Assembly (NCBI GenBank): GCA_002529645.1
Contig: NAEP01000027.1
Coordinates: 1-49,726, forward strand
Direction of reading: 5' to 3'
Length of the DNA: 49,726 nucleotides
Origin: Candidatus Lumbricidiphila eiseniae
GTDB taxonomy: Bacteria > Actinomycetota > Actinomycetes > Actinomycetales > Microbacteriaceae
Position numbers and translations under genes: made by a program. The notes below the pieces were generated by a model. The model did no database searches. It saw nothing but the letters and a program-made list of their open reading frames with translations, and was not told the origin of the DNA. Position 1 is the first letter of the stretch; the number at the start of each line of letters is the position of its first letter. Below are positions 25,384 through 36,354 of the stretch, one piece after another.

Positions 25384-27840
25384 GTGACCGAATCGCGGCA
25401 AGAGGCTCAGGGCCAGGATGACCCGACCAGCGCAACACCTAACCGGCGGAGCGGACAACCTGGTCATCGCCCTGCGGGTTTTGTTGCTCGCGCGGACGGT
25501 GTCTCGAATGATCGGGGTAGGGGGAGTGATCCGCGTGACCGGTCAGAGAATTCGGACGGACGGACGGGTAGCGGGACAGGAAAACGTTACGGTGACCGCC
25601 GGGTAGAACGACCGGTTAACGCTCGATCCGGTGGGAGTCGATCCGGTGGGAGCGGATCCGGTGAGCGCCGATCCGGTGGGAGTGGATCGAGTGGGAGTCG
25701 ATCCGGTGGGAGTGGATCGAGTGGGAGTCGATCCGGTGGGAGTGGATCCGGTGAGCGCCGATCCGGTGAGCGTCGATCAGATGAGCGCGGAACGAACGAG
25801 AACCGTTCGATCGCTGAGCGCGGAAGAGCGCCTCTGGGCAGGGAATCGTCGACGCGCCACGAGGACCCGATCATTCTCGATGACATCCAGCCGAGAGATC
25901 TTGATCGAGGCGCGCGCGCTGAACTAAAACCGCTGACGAAAGAGAACGCCGATTGGGTTGCGCGGCACCTGGTCGCGGCATCCCGAGCTCTGGAAACGGA
26001 TCCACACCTGGCACACCGGCACGCGCTGGCTGCGGCGAGGCGAGCGGGCCGTATAGCGGTGGTGCGCGAGACGCTCGGAATTACCGCCTACGCGACGGGA
26101 GACTTTGGGCTTGCGGTTCGAGAGTTTAGAACATTTCGGCGGATTTCTGGGCGCAACGACCAGATTGCGTTGTTGGTTGACAGCGAACGAGGCATTCAGC
26201 GGCCCGATCGGGCGCTGGAGACAGGGCGTGCCGTAGATCGGAGCACGCTTTCGCGGGAGGTGCAGGTAGCGCTTGCGATTGCGTTGTCGGGCGCTCGACT
26301 CGACCTCGGACAGATAGCGCTGGCACTGTCTGAGCTGGAAATTCCGCAGCTTGATCCAGACCGAGCCTTTTCCTACAGTCCGGATTTGTTTCGAGCCTAT
26401 GCAGAGGTGCTCACCGAACTCGGAAGAACCGGTGAAGCCTCGACATGGCTCGAACGAGCCGAGCGCGCGGAGGAGGTGCTTGAGTTGAAGTCCGATGATG
26501 TCGTCGTCATTGTAGAGATAGGTGATGAGGGTGACGAGGACGAGGACGAGGGCGGTGAGGGTGTCGGTGGTGATGGTGATGGTGGTGGTGGTGATGTCGG
26601 TGTCGATGGTGGTGTTGAGGGTGATGCTGTCAGCGGTGGTGAGGGTGGTGGTAGTGCCGAGGCCAAGAGGGGAAAGAGCGACGTCAGTGTCGGTGGCTGG
26701 AACCAAACCGACCGAGCATCGAGGCAAGACCTGGGAACGAGCCAGCATGGAGACGGCAATGGTGGTGATGTATCTGATGCTGACGGCGCGCTGAGGGCAG
26801 CGCGGCGCGGAGATAACCTGCTGGGCGGGGCATCCGTTGCTGGAACGCCGCTGTTCGGAGTGGATGCGGTGTTTGCTGACCTGGATGGTGTGGTGTACGC
26901 GGGTGCGAGGGCCATTCCAGATGCTGTTGAGAGCCTACGAAAAGTGGCGGTGCGAATGCCGGTGGGATATATCACCAACAACGCCTCCCGCAGTGACAGC
27001 ACGGTCGCGGCACACCTGCGTGAGTTGGGGTTGGATGTCGCGCCCGAACACGTTGTCACCTCACCGCAGGCCGCCATGCGGTTGCTGGCCGAACACGTTG
27101 CCGCACCCGCGCGCGTGCTTGTGGTCGGTGGGGAGGGAATCGTCACCGAGCTGGAACGGCTCGGATACGTCGTTGTCCGCTCTGCCACCGAGCAACCAGA
27201 TGCCGTCGTGCAGGGGTTTGCACCGGAGGTGGGGTGGCGTGATTTGGCGGAGGCTGCGTTCGCGCTGCGCTGCGACGAAGCATCCGGTCGGCCTGGAATC
27301 CCGTGGATCGTGACGAATATGGACTGGACGATCCCCGTTGCCGGGGGTATCGCTCCGGGTAACGGAACGCTCGTATCGGCGGTGCACACGGCGGCGGAAC
27401 GGATGCCACTGGTCGCGGGAAAGCCGGAGACGCCGATTTTTGTGGAGGCGTGCAGCCGGTTTGGAGTGAGAACTCCGCTCATGATCGGGGATCGACTGGA
27501 CACCGACATCCTCGGAGCTCATCGAGCTGGGCTGGTGAGCGCGCTTGTTTTGACAGGAATTGACGGTGCCAAACAGGTGCTATCGGCGGATGCGGCGAGT
27601 CGGCCACGGTACATTCTCGGCACTCTCGCCGAACTGCACGAGGCCTACCCCTTGACAACCGTCGCCGCTGATGCGACGGTCACGGTCGGTCGAGCCCGAG
27701 TGCGGGTGGAGGGACGGCGGGTTGTCATCATCAACAGTGGGCAGAACAAACTCGACCTCTTGCGAGCGGGATGCCGGGCAATCTGGAATTCGTCGGTGGG
27801 CATTCACAGCATGGATGTCCCGGAAGAGCTATATCGTTAG
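25384..27840 (+). CDS. Fusion of a TPR-like protein with a NagD-type HAD-IIA phosphatase
   Basis: 818 aa in one frame. Residues 1-165 are a disordered Arg/Gly/Ser-rich tail made of 15-bp repeats (25625-25775). Residues about 170-375 are a helical, TPR-like domain (HALAAARRAGRIAVVRETLG, AYATGDFGLAVREFRTF). An Asp/Glu/Gly-rich linker follows (about 380-430), and residues about 485-780 are a HAD-IIA phosphatase: FADLDGVVYAG with nucleophile Asp, TNNASRS, VAGKPE with the Lys, and MIGDRLDTDI. In related actinobacteria these are usually two neighbouring genes, so this looks like a fusion through a low-complexity linker; a sequence error joining two frames is the alternative. Start GTG 25384 follows GGGAAG. 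Substrate unknown. Confidence 0.85.
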   Translation: MTESRQEAQGQDDPTSATPNRRSGQPGHRPAGFVARADGVSNDRGRGSDPRDRSENSDGRTGSGTGKRYGDRRVERPVNARSGGSRSGGSGSGERRSGGSGSSGSRSGGSGSSGSRSGGSGSGERRSGERRSDERGTNENRSIAERGRAPLGRESSTRHEDPIILDDIQPRDLDRGARAELKPLTKENADWVARHLVAASRALETDPHLAHRHALAAARRAGRIAVVRETLGITAYATGDFGLAVREFRTFRRISGRNDQIALLVDSERGIQRPDRALETGRAVDRSTLSREVQVALAIALSGARLDLGQIALALSELEIPQLDPDRAFSYSPDLFRAYAEVLTELGRTGEASTWLERAERAEEVLELKSDDVVVIVEIGDEGDEDEDEGGEGVGGDGDGGGGDVGVDGGVEGDAVSGGEGGGSAEAKRGKSDVSVGGWNQTDRASRQDLGTSQHGDGNGGDVSDADGALRAARRGDNLLGGASVAGTPLFGVDAVFADLDGVVYAGARAIPDAVESLRKVAVRMPVGYITNNASRSDSTVAAHLRELGLDVAPEHVVTSPQAAMRLLAEHVAAPARVLVVGGEGIVTELERLGYVVVRSATEQPDAVVQGFAPEVGWRDLAEAAFALRCDEASGRPGIPWIVTNMDWTIPVAGGIAPGNGTLVSAVHTAAERMPLVAGKPETPIFVEACSRFGVRTPLMIGDRLDTDILGAHRAGLVSALVLTGIDGAKQVLSADAASRPRYILGTLAELHEAYPLTTVAADATVTVGRARVRVEGRRVVIINSGQNKLDLLRAGCRAIWNSSVGIHSMDVPEELYR
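25620..25790 (+). repeat. 15-bp tandem repeats coding for Gly/Ser/Arg tail
   Basis: About eleven units of the type CGATCCGGTGGGAGT / GGATCGAGTGGGAGT / CGATCCGGTGAGCGC, all in frame. There are no unique spacers, so it is a plain minisatellite. Confidence 0.85.
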
Positions 27841-27889
27841 TCGGCCGACACGGCAGCCGCCCCGAATTCCGGTGCGACTGGTCAGCGGA

Positions 27890-27925
27890 TCGACCGAGAC
27901 CCACAAAACCAGTAGCGTTGAGCAA
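27890..27925 (+). promoter_or_regulatory. Leaderless promoter of the small ORF and tlyA
   Basis: TCGACC (27890-27895), 17 bp, TAGCGT (27913-27918), and ATG at 27925, six bases downstream. The transcript should begin at the start codon. Confidence 0.45.
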
Positions 27926-28140
27926 TGACCGAAAATGCGCACACAGTCGAGAACAACCCAGGCCGAATCGACGAATTTGCGGGCGCGGAGGGTGACCCAG
28001 ACAACGATGTGGTGAGCTCAACTCACGAAGCGGTTCGCGCGATCAGTGAGCTCCCGCTCGCGGAGCAGGCCGCACAGTTTGAGGCCTTGGCAGATCAGCT
28101 CCGTGCCGAGCTGGAGCGCCCGGACCCGCGACCAGCCTAG
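27925..28140 (+). CDS. Small conserved-position protein upstream of tlyA
   Basis: 71 aa, acidic. The first 35 residues look disordered; the rest forms one or two amphipathic helices (HEAVRAISELPLAEQAAQFEALADQLRAEL). It ends directly where tlyA begins (TAGATG). A short protein of this kind often stands between the HAD phosphatase and tlyA in actinobacteria. Function unknown. Confidence 0.7.
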   Translation: MTENAHTVENNPGRIDEFAGAEGDPDNDVVSSTHEAVRAISELPLAEQAAQFEALADQLRAELERPDPRPA

Positions 28141-29163
28141 ATGAACGGGAGTGAACGAGTGGGTGCTCTTCCTGCGACTGAAGCGAGGATAGTGGGGGCG
28201 CCCGTTGGCGCGGGATCAGGAGGCGATTCTCTCGAGAGTGAACCGGAGTGCTGGTTCGGCCCGGGAACGGGTGTTCTCGGAGGTGGTTCTCTCGAGGGTG
28301 AACAGGAGGGAACATTGGATAGTGACGAAGCCGGGTCGGCGCGCGTAGGGCAACGGCTCGATGCTCTGCTCGCCCAGCGGGGTCTTGCACGCTCCCGCAC
28401 GCACGCAACCGCGTTGATCGCGGCGGGCCTGGTCACGGTGGACGGACATCCCGTCACCAAGAATTCCTACCGCGTGCCCGCGAGCAGCGCGGTCGCGGTC
28501 GCGGCATCCGATCACTGGGTCAGTCGGGCGGCGCTCAAGCTTATCGCGGCACTGGATGCGTTTGCCGTCGATCCGCGCGCACGGGTGGTGCTCGACGCCG
28601 GGGCATCCACCGGGGGATTTTCGCAGGTGCTCTGTGAGCGAGGCAGTCGGAGAGTGCTCGCGGTGGATGTCGGCCACGGTCAGTTTTCATCGCAGTTGCG
28701 TGGCACAGCTGGCCTTGTCGTTGTGGAGGGCTGCAACGTGCGCGAACTCACCGCTGAACGCCTCGCTGCCCTGACGGGCGAGGCCGAGCGCCCCTCGCTT
28801 GTCACCGCGGACCTCTCGTTCATCTCGCTGACCACAGTACTGCCTGCCCTGTGCGCGACGGCCACGGCGGCCGCTGATTTTGTGCTGCTCATCAAACCTC
28901 AGTTCGAGGTGGGGCGAAGCGGGGTGCGTGAGGGGATCGTGCGAGACCCGGCACTGCGAGCCGCTGCCGTTATGAGTATTCTGCGGGCAGCCTATGATCT
29001 GGGCCTGAACACGGTGGGAGTCTGCGCGTCATCGATCGTGGGCGAACACGGGAACCATGAATACTTCGTGCACCTGGCACGATTCGGTGGCGTGGCACCG
29101 AACGAGTGGATGTCCCGGGTCGAGTCGCTCGCGGGCCAGGTGCCCCTCCCACGGAGGGGGTGA
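28141..29163 (+). CDS. tlyA: 16S/23S rRNA (cytidine-2'-O)-methyltransferase TlyA
   Basis: 340 aa, about 60-70 longer than usual. It methylates cytidines in both rRNAs (capreomycin/viomycin susceptibility in mycobacteria). S4 domain at about 65-125 (RVGQRLDALLAQRGLARSRTHA), SAM-dependent FtsJ-like domain after it (VLDAGASTGGFSQVL), with the K-D-K-E catalytic set visible (ALK, TADLSF, LLIKPQFEVG, SIVGEHGNHEYF). The N-terminal 60 residues are extra, contain a 20-residue in-frame duplication (locus E), and are rich in Gly/Glu; possible starts ATG 28141 or GTG 28159 both include them. The last codons and the stop lie inside CRISPR-like locus F. Confidence 0.94.
   Translation: MNGSERVGALPATEARIVGAPVGAGSGGDSLESEPECWFGPGTGVLGGGSLEGEQEGTLDSDEAGSARVGQRLDALLAQRGLARSRTHATALIAAGLVTVDGHPVTKNSYRVPASSAVAVAASDHWVSRAALKLIAALDAFAVDPRARVVLDAGASTGGFSQVLCERGSRRVLAVDVGHGQFSSQLRGTAGLVVVEGCNVRELTAERLAALTGEAERPSLVTADLSFISLTTVLPALCATATAAADFVLLIKPQFEVGRSGVREGIVRDPALRAAAVMSILRAAYDLGLNTVGVCASSIVGEHGNHEYFVHLARFGGVAPNEWMSRVESLAGQVPLPRRG
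28219..28308. repeat. CRISPR-like locus E: in-frame repeat pair of period 60 in tlyA
   Basis: Positions 28219-28248 and 28279-28308 match at 26 of 30 bases around GGTTCTCTCGAGGGTGAAC, which contains the palindrome CTCTCGAGAG in copy 1. The bases between are unrelated. The 60-bp period keeps the frame and gives GG(D/G)SLE(S/G)E twice. It is more diverged than the non-coding loci. Confidence 0.7.
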
Positions 29164-29230
29164 TCGGTCTAAAACTATCGATATCCAAACCCATTATAAA
29201 ACGCCCCTCCCACGGAGGGGGTGATCGGTC
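29142..29230. repeat. CRISPR-like locus F: two identical 28-bp repeats, 33-bp spacer
   Basis: Copies 29142-29169 and 29203-29230 are identical; bases just outside differ. The repeat has a strong stem CCCCTCC-CAC-GGAGGGG followed by GTGATCGG, the general shape of type I-E CRISPR repeats. The 33-bp spacer (29170-29202) is strikingly AT-rich compared with the surroundings. Copy 1 includes the tlyA stop codon. Confidence 0.93.
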
Positions 29231-29396
29231 GGGTATCGATCGTCTCCACACCCGTCCTCCACAGTTCGGCACCGTGGTCCACAGTGCAGCTTGCCGTGCC
29301 GACTGACGCTGTGAGTCGGGATCTCCGACAGAATAGAACCGGAAGGGTGCCCGGGTATGGCACGCTACCACCCACTCGACTAGGAGGCACCCCGAG

Positions 29397-30311
29397 GTGA
29401 CAGGCCCCCGCCACTTCCTCATCGTTGCTCACACGCGCCGCCAAACGGCGCTGGATGCCACGGCGGCGGTGTGTGCGCAGTTGCGCGGGGCCGGAGGCAT
29501 CCCGGTTATTGCTGATGATCAGTGGGATGCGCTCGTGGCCACAGAACCCGATCTCGCGGATGCTGCCCGTCGGCTGGGAGAGGTCACGGCCGAAGACATT
29601 GAGCTTACGATTGTGCTTGGTGGCGACGGCACCATCCTCGGCGCGGCGGAGCTTACGCGCGGGTTGCCCGCACCGCTGCTCGGTGTGAATCTCGGTCACG
29701 TCGGCTTCCTCGCGGAAGCCGAACGCGAAGACCTCAACACGACCGTTGAACGGGTGCTTGCCCACGACTACACCGTCGAGGAACGGATGACACTCTGGGT
29801 GCGCGCCAAAGTGGACTCGGAGGTTGTATTCGAGAGCTGGGCGCTCAACGAAGTGACGGTCGAGAAAGCCGAGCGGGAACGGATGCTCGAGGTTGTCATT
29901 GAGGTTGATCGGCGTCCGCTGTCGAGCTTCGGATGCGACGGGGTCGTCATGTCCACCCCCACAGGATCCACCGCCTACTCCTTTTCGGCCGGTGGCCCCG
30001 TGGTGTGGCCGAGCGTGGCTGCACTGTTGCTCGTGCCGCTCAGCGCACACGCACTGTTTGCCCGGCCGCTCGTGGTCGGTCCGGAGTCCTCACTCGCGGT
30101 GGAAATACTGGAGCGAACCGAGGCGTCCGCGGTGATGTGGTGTGACGGGCGGCGAACCTTTGACCTGCCGCCGGGCGCGCGCGTGGTGGTGCGACGATCA
30201 GATATCCCGGTTCGGCTGGCGCGACTGCATCGAGCACCGTTCACCGACCGACTGGTCAATAAGTTTCAATTGTCGGTGTCGGGCTGGCGAGGGCCGGTCG
30301 ATCGTGATTGA
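29397..30311 (+). CDS. nadK: NAD kinase
   Basis: 304 aa. Phosphorylates NAD to NADP with ATP or polyphosphate. Signature GGDGT is in VLGGDGTILGAAEL, then NLGHVGFLAEAE, and the NAD-binding STPTGSTAYSFSAGGP. Start GTG 29397 follows AGGAGG (29382-29387). Its stop overlaps the region of the recN start (12 bp before GTG 30323). The region 29231-29396 between locus F and nadK holds the leader and RBS only. Confidence 0.97.
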   Translation: MTGPRHFLIVAHTRRQTALDATAAVCAQLRGAGGIPVIADDQWDALVATEPDLADAARRLGEVTAEDIELTIVLGGDGTILGAAELTRGLPAPLLGVNLGHVGFLAEAEREDLNTTVERVLAHDYTVEERMTLWVRAKVDSEVVFESWALNEVTVEKAERERMLEVVIEVDRRPLSSFGCDGVVMSTPTGSTAYSFSAGGPVVWPSVAALLLVPLSAHALFARPLVVGPESSLAVEILERTEASAVMWCDGRRTFDLPPGARVVVRRSDIPVRLARLHRAPFTDRLVNKFQLSVSGWRGPVDRD

Positions 30312-30322
30312 GAGAATGCCCC

Positions 30323-32041
30323 GTGATTGAAGATATTGGCATCCGCGACCTTGGTGTCATTGCCGAGGCAACGCTGCCGCTCGGCCCTGGGTTCACGGCC
30401 GTTACCGGCGAAACCGGGGCCGGTAAGACGATGGTTATCACCGCGATTGGACTGTTACTCGGGGCGCGTGGCGATGCCGGAGTTGTGCGTGCGGGGGCCG
30501 GGCAGGCGTGGGTGGATGGACGGTGGCGGCTTTCTGCCGGTGACCGCGCCGACCGGATTTCAACCCGGGTGCAAGAAGCCGGCGGTGAGTTCGAGGATGA
30601 CGAATTGATCCTCGGGCGTGCGCTCATGGCAGAGGGTCGCAGCCGTGCGGTTGCGGGTGGTCGCACAGTTCCCCTTGGCGTGCTCGCCGAAATCGGGGAC
30701 GACCTTGTTGTCGTGCACGGCCAAGCCAATCAACAGCGGCTTCGATCCGGTGCCGCTCAGCGCGAGGTGCTAGACCGGTTTGGGGGGCCACCCCTCCACC
30801 GTGTGCGTGCCGAGTATGAACGGGCATACGCCGAATGGCGTACAGCCGCCGATGAACTCGCGCGGTTGACAGAGGCGCATGACGAACGCACTCGTGAAGC
30901 GACCGAACTCCGACTCGCGCTCGACGAGATTGAGCGGCTCGACCCACAACCGGGAGAGGATACTGAGCTACGCGACCGCGCCATCCGACTGGAGAGCCGG
31001 GAAGAGCTCCGACTCGCCGCCGCGCAGGCGCACGATCTGCTCTCTAGCCAGTCGGTGGCCGATGACGCGCCCGACGCGCTTGGGCTGCTGGAAGCATCCC
31101 GCCGCCACCTGGAACGGGTGAGCGGGCACGACGCTGCGCTCACCCCGATTGCTGAAACTCTCTCAACCGCCCGGTACCTCGTTGCTGATGCCGCAACCGA
31201 CCTTGCGAGCTACCTCACCAACAATGAGGCAGACGGCACACAAGAACTCGACACCGTGCAGAATCGGCGGGCAGAACTGTCGGCCGTGATCCGCCGGTAC
31301 GGCACTCTCGACGAGGTGCTGGCATTTCGGGATGTCGGCGGCGGGCGCCTCCTCGAACTGGACAGCGACGACGACCGCATCGCGCACCTCACCACCTCCG
31401 TGGCGACGCAGTTTGCGCACCTCAGCGACCTCGCCGCGCAGCTCACGGAGCTTCGCGCCGCCGCCGCCGAGCATCTTGCGTCGGCCGTAACCGAGGAACT
31501 GGCTGTGCTCGCGATGCCCGATGCGCAGATGAGCGTGGTGGTGGAGGCATCCGATGATCTGCACAGCCACGGCCGCGATAGCGTCGCGATGCTACTAAAG
31601 CCGCACCCCGGGGCCGATCCGCGCCCGATTGCGCGGGGTGCCTCCGGTGGTGAACTGTCTCGAGTCATGCTCGCCATTGAGGTTGTCATTGCCGGAACCG
31701 ATCCGGTGCCGACGTTTGTGTTTGACGAAATCGATGCGGGGGTCGGTGGTGGTGCCGCGATTGAAATCGGTCGGCGGTTAGCCCGGCTCGCCCAGACATC
31801 CCAGGTCATTGTCGTGACCCACCTTGCACAGGTTGCGGCGTTTGCCACCAACCACCTCAGCATCGTGAAGGGTAGCGACGGAACAGTGACAACCTCGAGT
31901 GTCCGCCGATTGCGCGGAGCTGACCGCGAATCAGAAATGGCGCGATTACTGTCGGGACTCACCGACTCAGCGAGCGGACTTGAACACGCGCGCGAACTCC
32001 TGGCCATCGCGGGGAGTCGTTCCACCGACTCGAACACGTGA
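30323..32041 (+). CDS. recN: DNA repair protein RecN
   Basis: 572 aa from GTG 30323, matching the family start (V)IEDIGIRDLGVI. SMC-like ATPase that acts at double-strand breaks. Walker A GETGAGKT is at about residue 32-39; coiled-coil arms rich in Glu/Arg span about 150-360; ABC signature ASGGELSRVMLAIE and Walker B FVFDEIDAGVGG are in the C-terminal half. In the tlyA-nadK-recN order typical of Gram-positives. Confidence 0.97.
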   Translation: MIEDIGIRDLGVIAEATLPLGPGFTAVTGETGAGKTMVITAIGLLLGARGDAGVVRAGAGQAWVDGRWRLSAGDRADRISTRVQEAGGEFEDDELILGRALMAEGRSRAVAGGRTVPLGVLAEIGDDLVVVHGQANQQRLRSGAAQREVLDRFGGPPLHRVRAEYERAYAEWRTAADELARLTEAHDERTREATELRLALDEIERLDPQPGEDTELRDRAIRLESREELRLAAAQAHDLLSSQSVADDAPDALGLLEASRRHLERVSGHDAALTPIAETLSTARYLVADAATDLASYLTNNEADGTQELDTVQNRRAELSAVIRRYGTLDEVLAFRDVGGGRLLELDSDDDRIAHLTTSVATQFAHLSDLAAQLTELRAAAAEHLASAVTEELAVLAMPDAQMSVVVEASDDLHSHGRDSVAMLLKPHPGADPRPIARGASGGELSRVMLAIEVVIAGTDPVPTFVFDEIDAGVGGGAAIEIGRRLARLAQTSQVIVVTHLAQVAAFATNHLSIVKGSDGTVTTSSVRRLRGADRESEMARLLSGLTDSASGLEHARELLAIAGSRSTDSNT

Positions 32042-32043
32042 GC

Positions 32044-34393
<2,350 letters not shown>

Positions 34394-34451
34394 TCACCGG
34401 GTGTGATGTGAGTGGCGGCGCTCTACCGGGGAGGACACCGCTGAGGTTCGC

Positions 34452-35372
34452 GTGACCGGTCGTGATCGGGTTGAGGACTACCTGCGCCACCTGGCTGTTG
34501 AACGGGGGCGGGCGCGCAATACACTCGTGTCGTATCGGCGCGATCTGCGGATCTACCAGGACTGGTTATCGAGCACTGGCTGGTCATTCGACGCCATCGG
34601 GGAACAACAGCTCACCGACTTTGTGCGCTACCTCGGGGCGGAGCGGGAGCCTGCGCTCGCGACGAGCTCTGTTGCTCGCATCCTCTCGGCGGTGCGCGGG
34701 CTGCACCGGTTCCTCACCGAGGAGGGAGTGACGGTTGTGGATGCCGCGAGTCAGGTGCGCCCGCCAAAACTACCGCGCCGACTGCCGAAGGCGATCCCCG
34801 TCGAAGAGGTCACCCGCCTGCTCGCGGCGGCTGCCGGAGATGACCCCGTCTCGCTGCGCAACACAGCCCTGTTAGAACTGCTGTACGCGACCGGAGCGCG
34901 GGTTTCGGAGGCGGTCGCGCTCAACGTGGATGATCTCCTTGAGGAAGAGGTCATCCGACTCTTCGGGAAGGGCGGAAAGGAACGGATCGTGCCGCTTGGC
35001 AGCTACGCTCGCCGAGCACTCGAGGCGTACCTCGTGCGGGCCCGGGCCGTGTTTATCGCGCGCGGAACCGAGCGGGCACGGCGAACTCCGGGTGACACCG
35101 CAGCGCTCTTCCTCGGTGCGCGCGGGGCACGGATGTCGCGGCAGAGTGCGTGGGAGATCATCCGTGATGCGGCCGAGGCGGTTGGGGTGGCGGCATCCCC
35201 CCACACCCTGCGACACTCGTTTGCGACGCATGTGCTCGAGGGCGGAGCCGATGTGCGGGTCGTGCAGGAACTTCTTGGGCACGCCTCCGTCTCGACAACG
35301 CAGATTTACACGCTCGTGACCGCGGACACGCTGCGGGAGATGTACCTGATGGCGCACCCGCGGGCGCGGTAA
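34452..35372 (+). CDS. xerD: Site-specific tyrosine recombinase XerD
   Basis: 306 aa. N-terminal SAM-like core-binding domain ([26 protein letters not shown]), C-terminal catalytic domain with the full set: Arg in [10 protein letters not shown], Lys in [35 protein letters not shown] with nucleophile Tyr. It resolves chromosome dimers with XerC at dif. Its location before parA-scpAB matches Gram-positive xerD. Start GTG 34452. Confidence 0.95.
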   Translation: MTGRDRVEDYLRHLAVERGRARNTLVSYRRDLRIYQDWLSSTGWSFDAIGEQQLTDFVRYLGAEREPALATSSVARILSAVRGLHRFLTEEGVTVVDAASQVRPPKLPRRLPKAIPVEEVTRLLAAAAGDDPVSLRNTALLELLYATGARVSEAVALNVDDLLEEEVIRLFGKGGKERIVPLGSYARRALEAYLVRARAVFIARGTERARRTPGDTAALFLGARGARMSRQSAWEIIRDAAEAVGVAASPHTLRHSFATHVLEGGADVRVVQELLGHASVSTTQIYTLVTADTLREMYLMAHPRAR

Positions 35373-35438
35373 CGAACGCGCTCTCGATAGAATATCCGAG
35401 ACATCCGTGCGGATGCCACCGAACGGTAGGAGAGACAC

Positions 35439-36314
35439 GTGGCTCAAGGAGTGCAAGGACAGACGGGCAACGCGTCAAAGACCGAGGGTGGTCGCAGCGC
35501 GTACGATGTGTTCCCCACCCCCGAACCGTTGTCATCGCACGGGCCGGCCCGGATCATCGCGGTGTGTAACCAGAAGGGTGGCGTCGGCAAGACCACCACG
35601 ACGATCAACCTGGGTGCAAGCCTTGCCGAGTACGGGCGGCGCGTGCTGGCCGTTGATTTTGACCCGCAGGGTGCTCTCTCAGCAGGGCTCGGTGTGCAAA
35701 CCCACGATGTGCCCACAATTTACGAGCTGCTTCTCTCGCGCCAGACACCCCCCGCGAGTGCCGTGCAAACCACGCGGGTGCCCAGATTGGACGTCATTCC
35801 GGCCAATATTGACCTCTCGGCTGCAGAGGTTCATCTTGTCTCCGAGGTTGCGCGGGAACAGATCCTCGCGGGCGTACTGCGTCGGCTCGCGCCCGACTAC
35901 GACGTTATCCTCATTGACTGCCAACCCTCGCTGGGGCTACTGACCGTCAACGCGCTCACGGCGAGCCACGGTGTGCTCATCCCGCTCGAGTGCGAGTACT
36001 TTGCGCTGCGCGGGGTGGCCTTGCTCATCGAAACGATCGAGAAGGTGCGTGAGCGGCTCAACCCCGCTATTACGCTCGACGGTATTCTTGCCACCATGTA
36101 CGACGCTCGCACTCTCCACTCCCGCGAGGTGCTCGAGCGAGTCGGGGAGGCATTCGGTGACCAGGTTCTGGAAACCGTCATCACCCGCACGGTCAAGTTC
36201 CCGGATGCTACGGTTGCCGCCGCTCCGCTTACCGAGTTCGCGCCCGAGCACTATGCCGCGCAGGCCTATCGGCAGCTCGCACGCGAACTGCTCGTGCGCG
36301 GCGCAGTGGCCTGA
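35439..36314 (+). CDS. parA: ParA-family ATPase linked to scpAB
   Basis: 291 aa. Deviant Walker A KGGVGKTTTTINLG with both Lys, DFDPQGALSAGLG, and Walker B VILIDCQPSLG. It follows a 40-residue variable N-terminus. Start GTG 35439 after GGAGAG (35430-35435). It is the ParA paralogue standing beside scpA/scpB rather than the oriC-linked parAB pair, and is thought to help segregation. A possible -10 TAGAAT is at 35388-35393. Confidence 0.93.
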   Translation: MAQGVQGQTGNASKTEGGRSAYDVFPTPEPLSSHGPARIIAVCNQKGGVGKTTTTINLGASLAEYGRRVLAVDFDPQGALSAGLGVQTHDVPTIYELLLSRQTPPASAVQTTRVPRLDVIPANIDLSAAEVHLVSEVAREQILAGVLRRLAPDYDVILIDCQPSLGLLTVNALTASHGVLIPLECEYFALRGVALLIETIEKVRERLNPAITLDGILATMYDARTLHSREVLERVGEAFGDQVLETVITRTVKFPDATVAAAPLTEFAPEHYAAQAYRQLARELLVRGAVA

Positions 36315-36354
36315 GGTATCCCGAGTGCCACCGCCGCGCCTACGTGAGAAGTAT

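Noticed and set aside
25620-25790. Possible CRISPR array in the TPR/HAD gene
   Set aside because: The 15-bp units are contiguous with no unique spacers, and they stay in frame.
26397-27509. 370-residue frame antisense to the HAD-IIA phosphatase
   Set aside because: Ser/Thr/Pro-rich shadow of a real gene with all catalytic motifs on the other strand.
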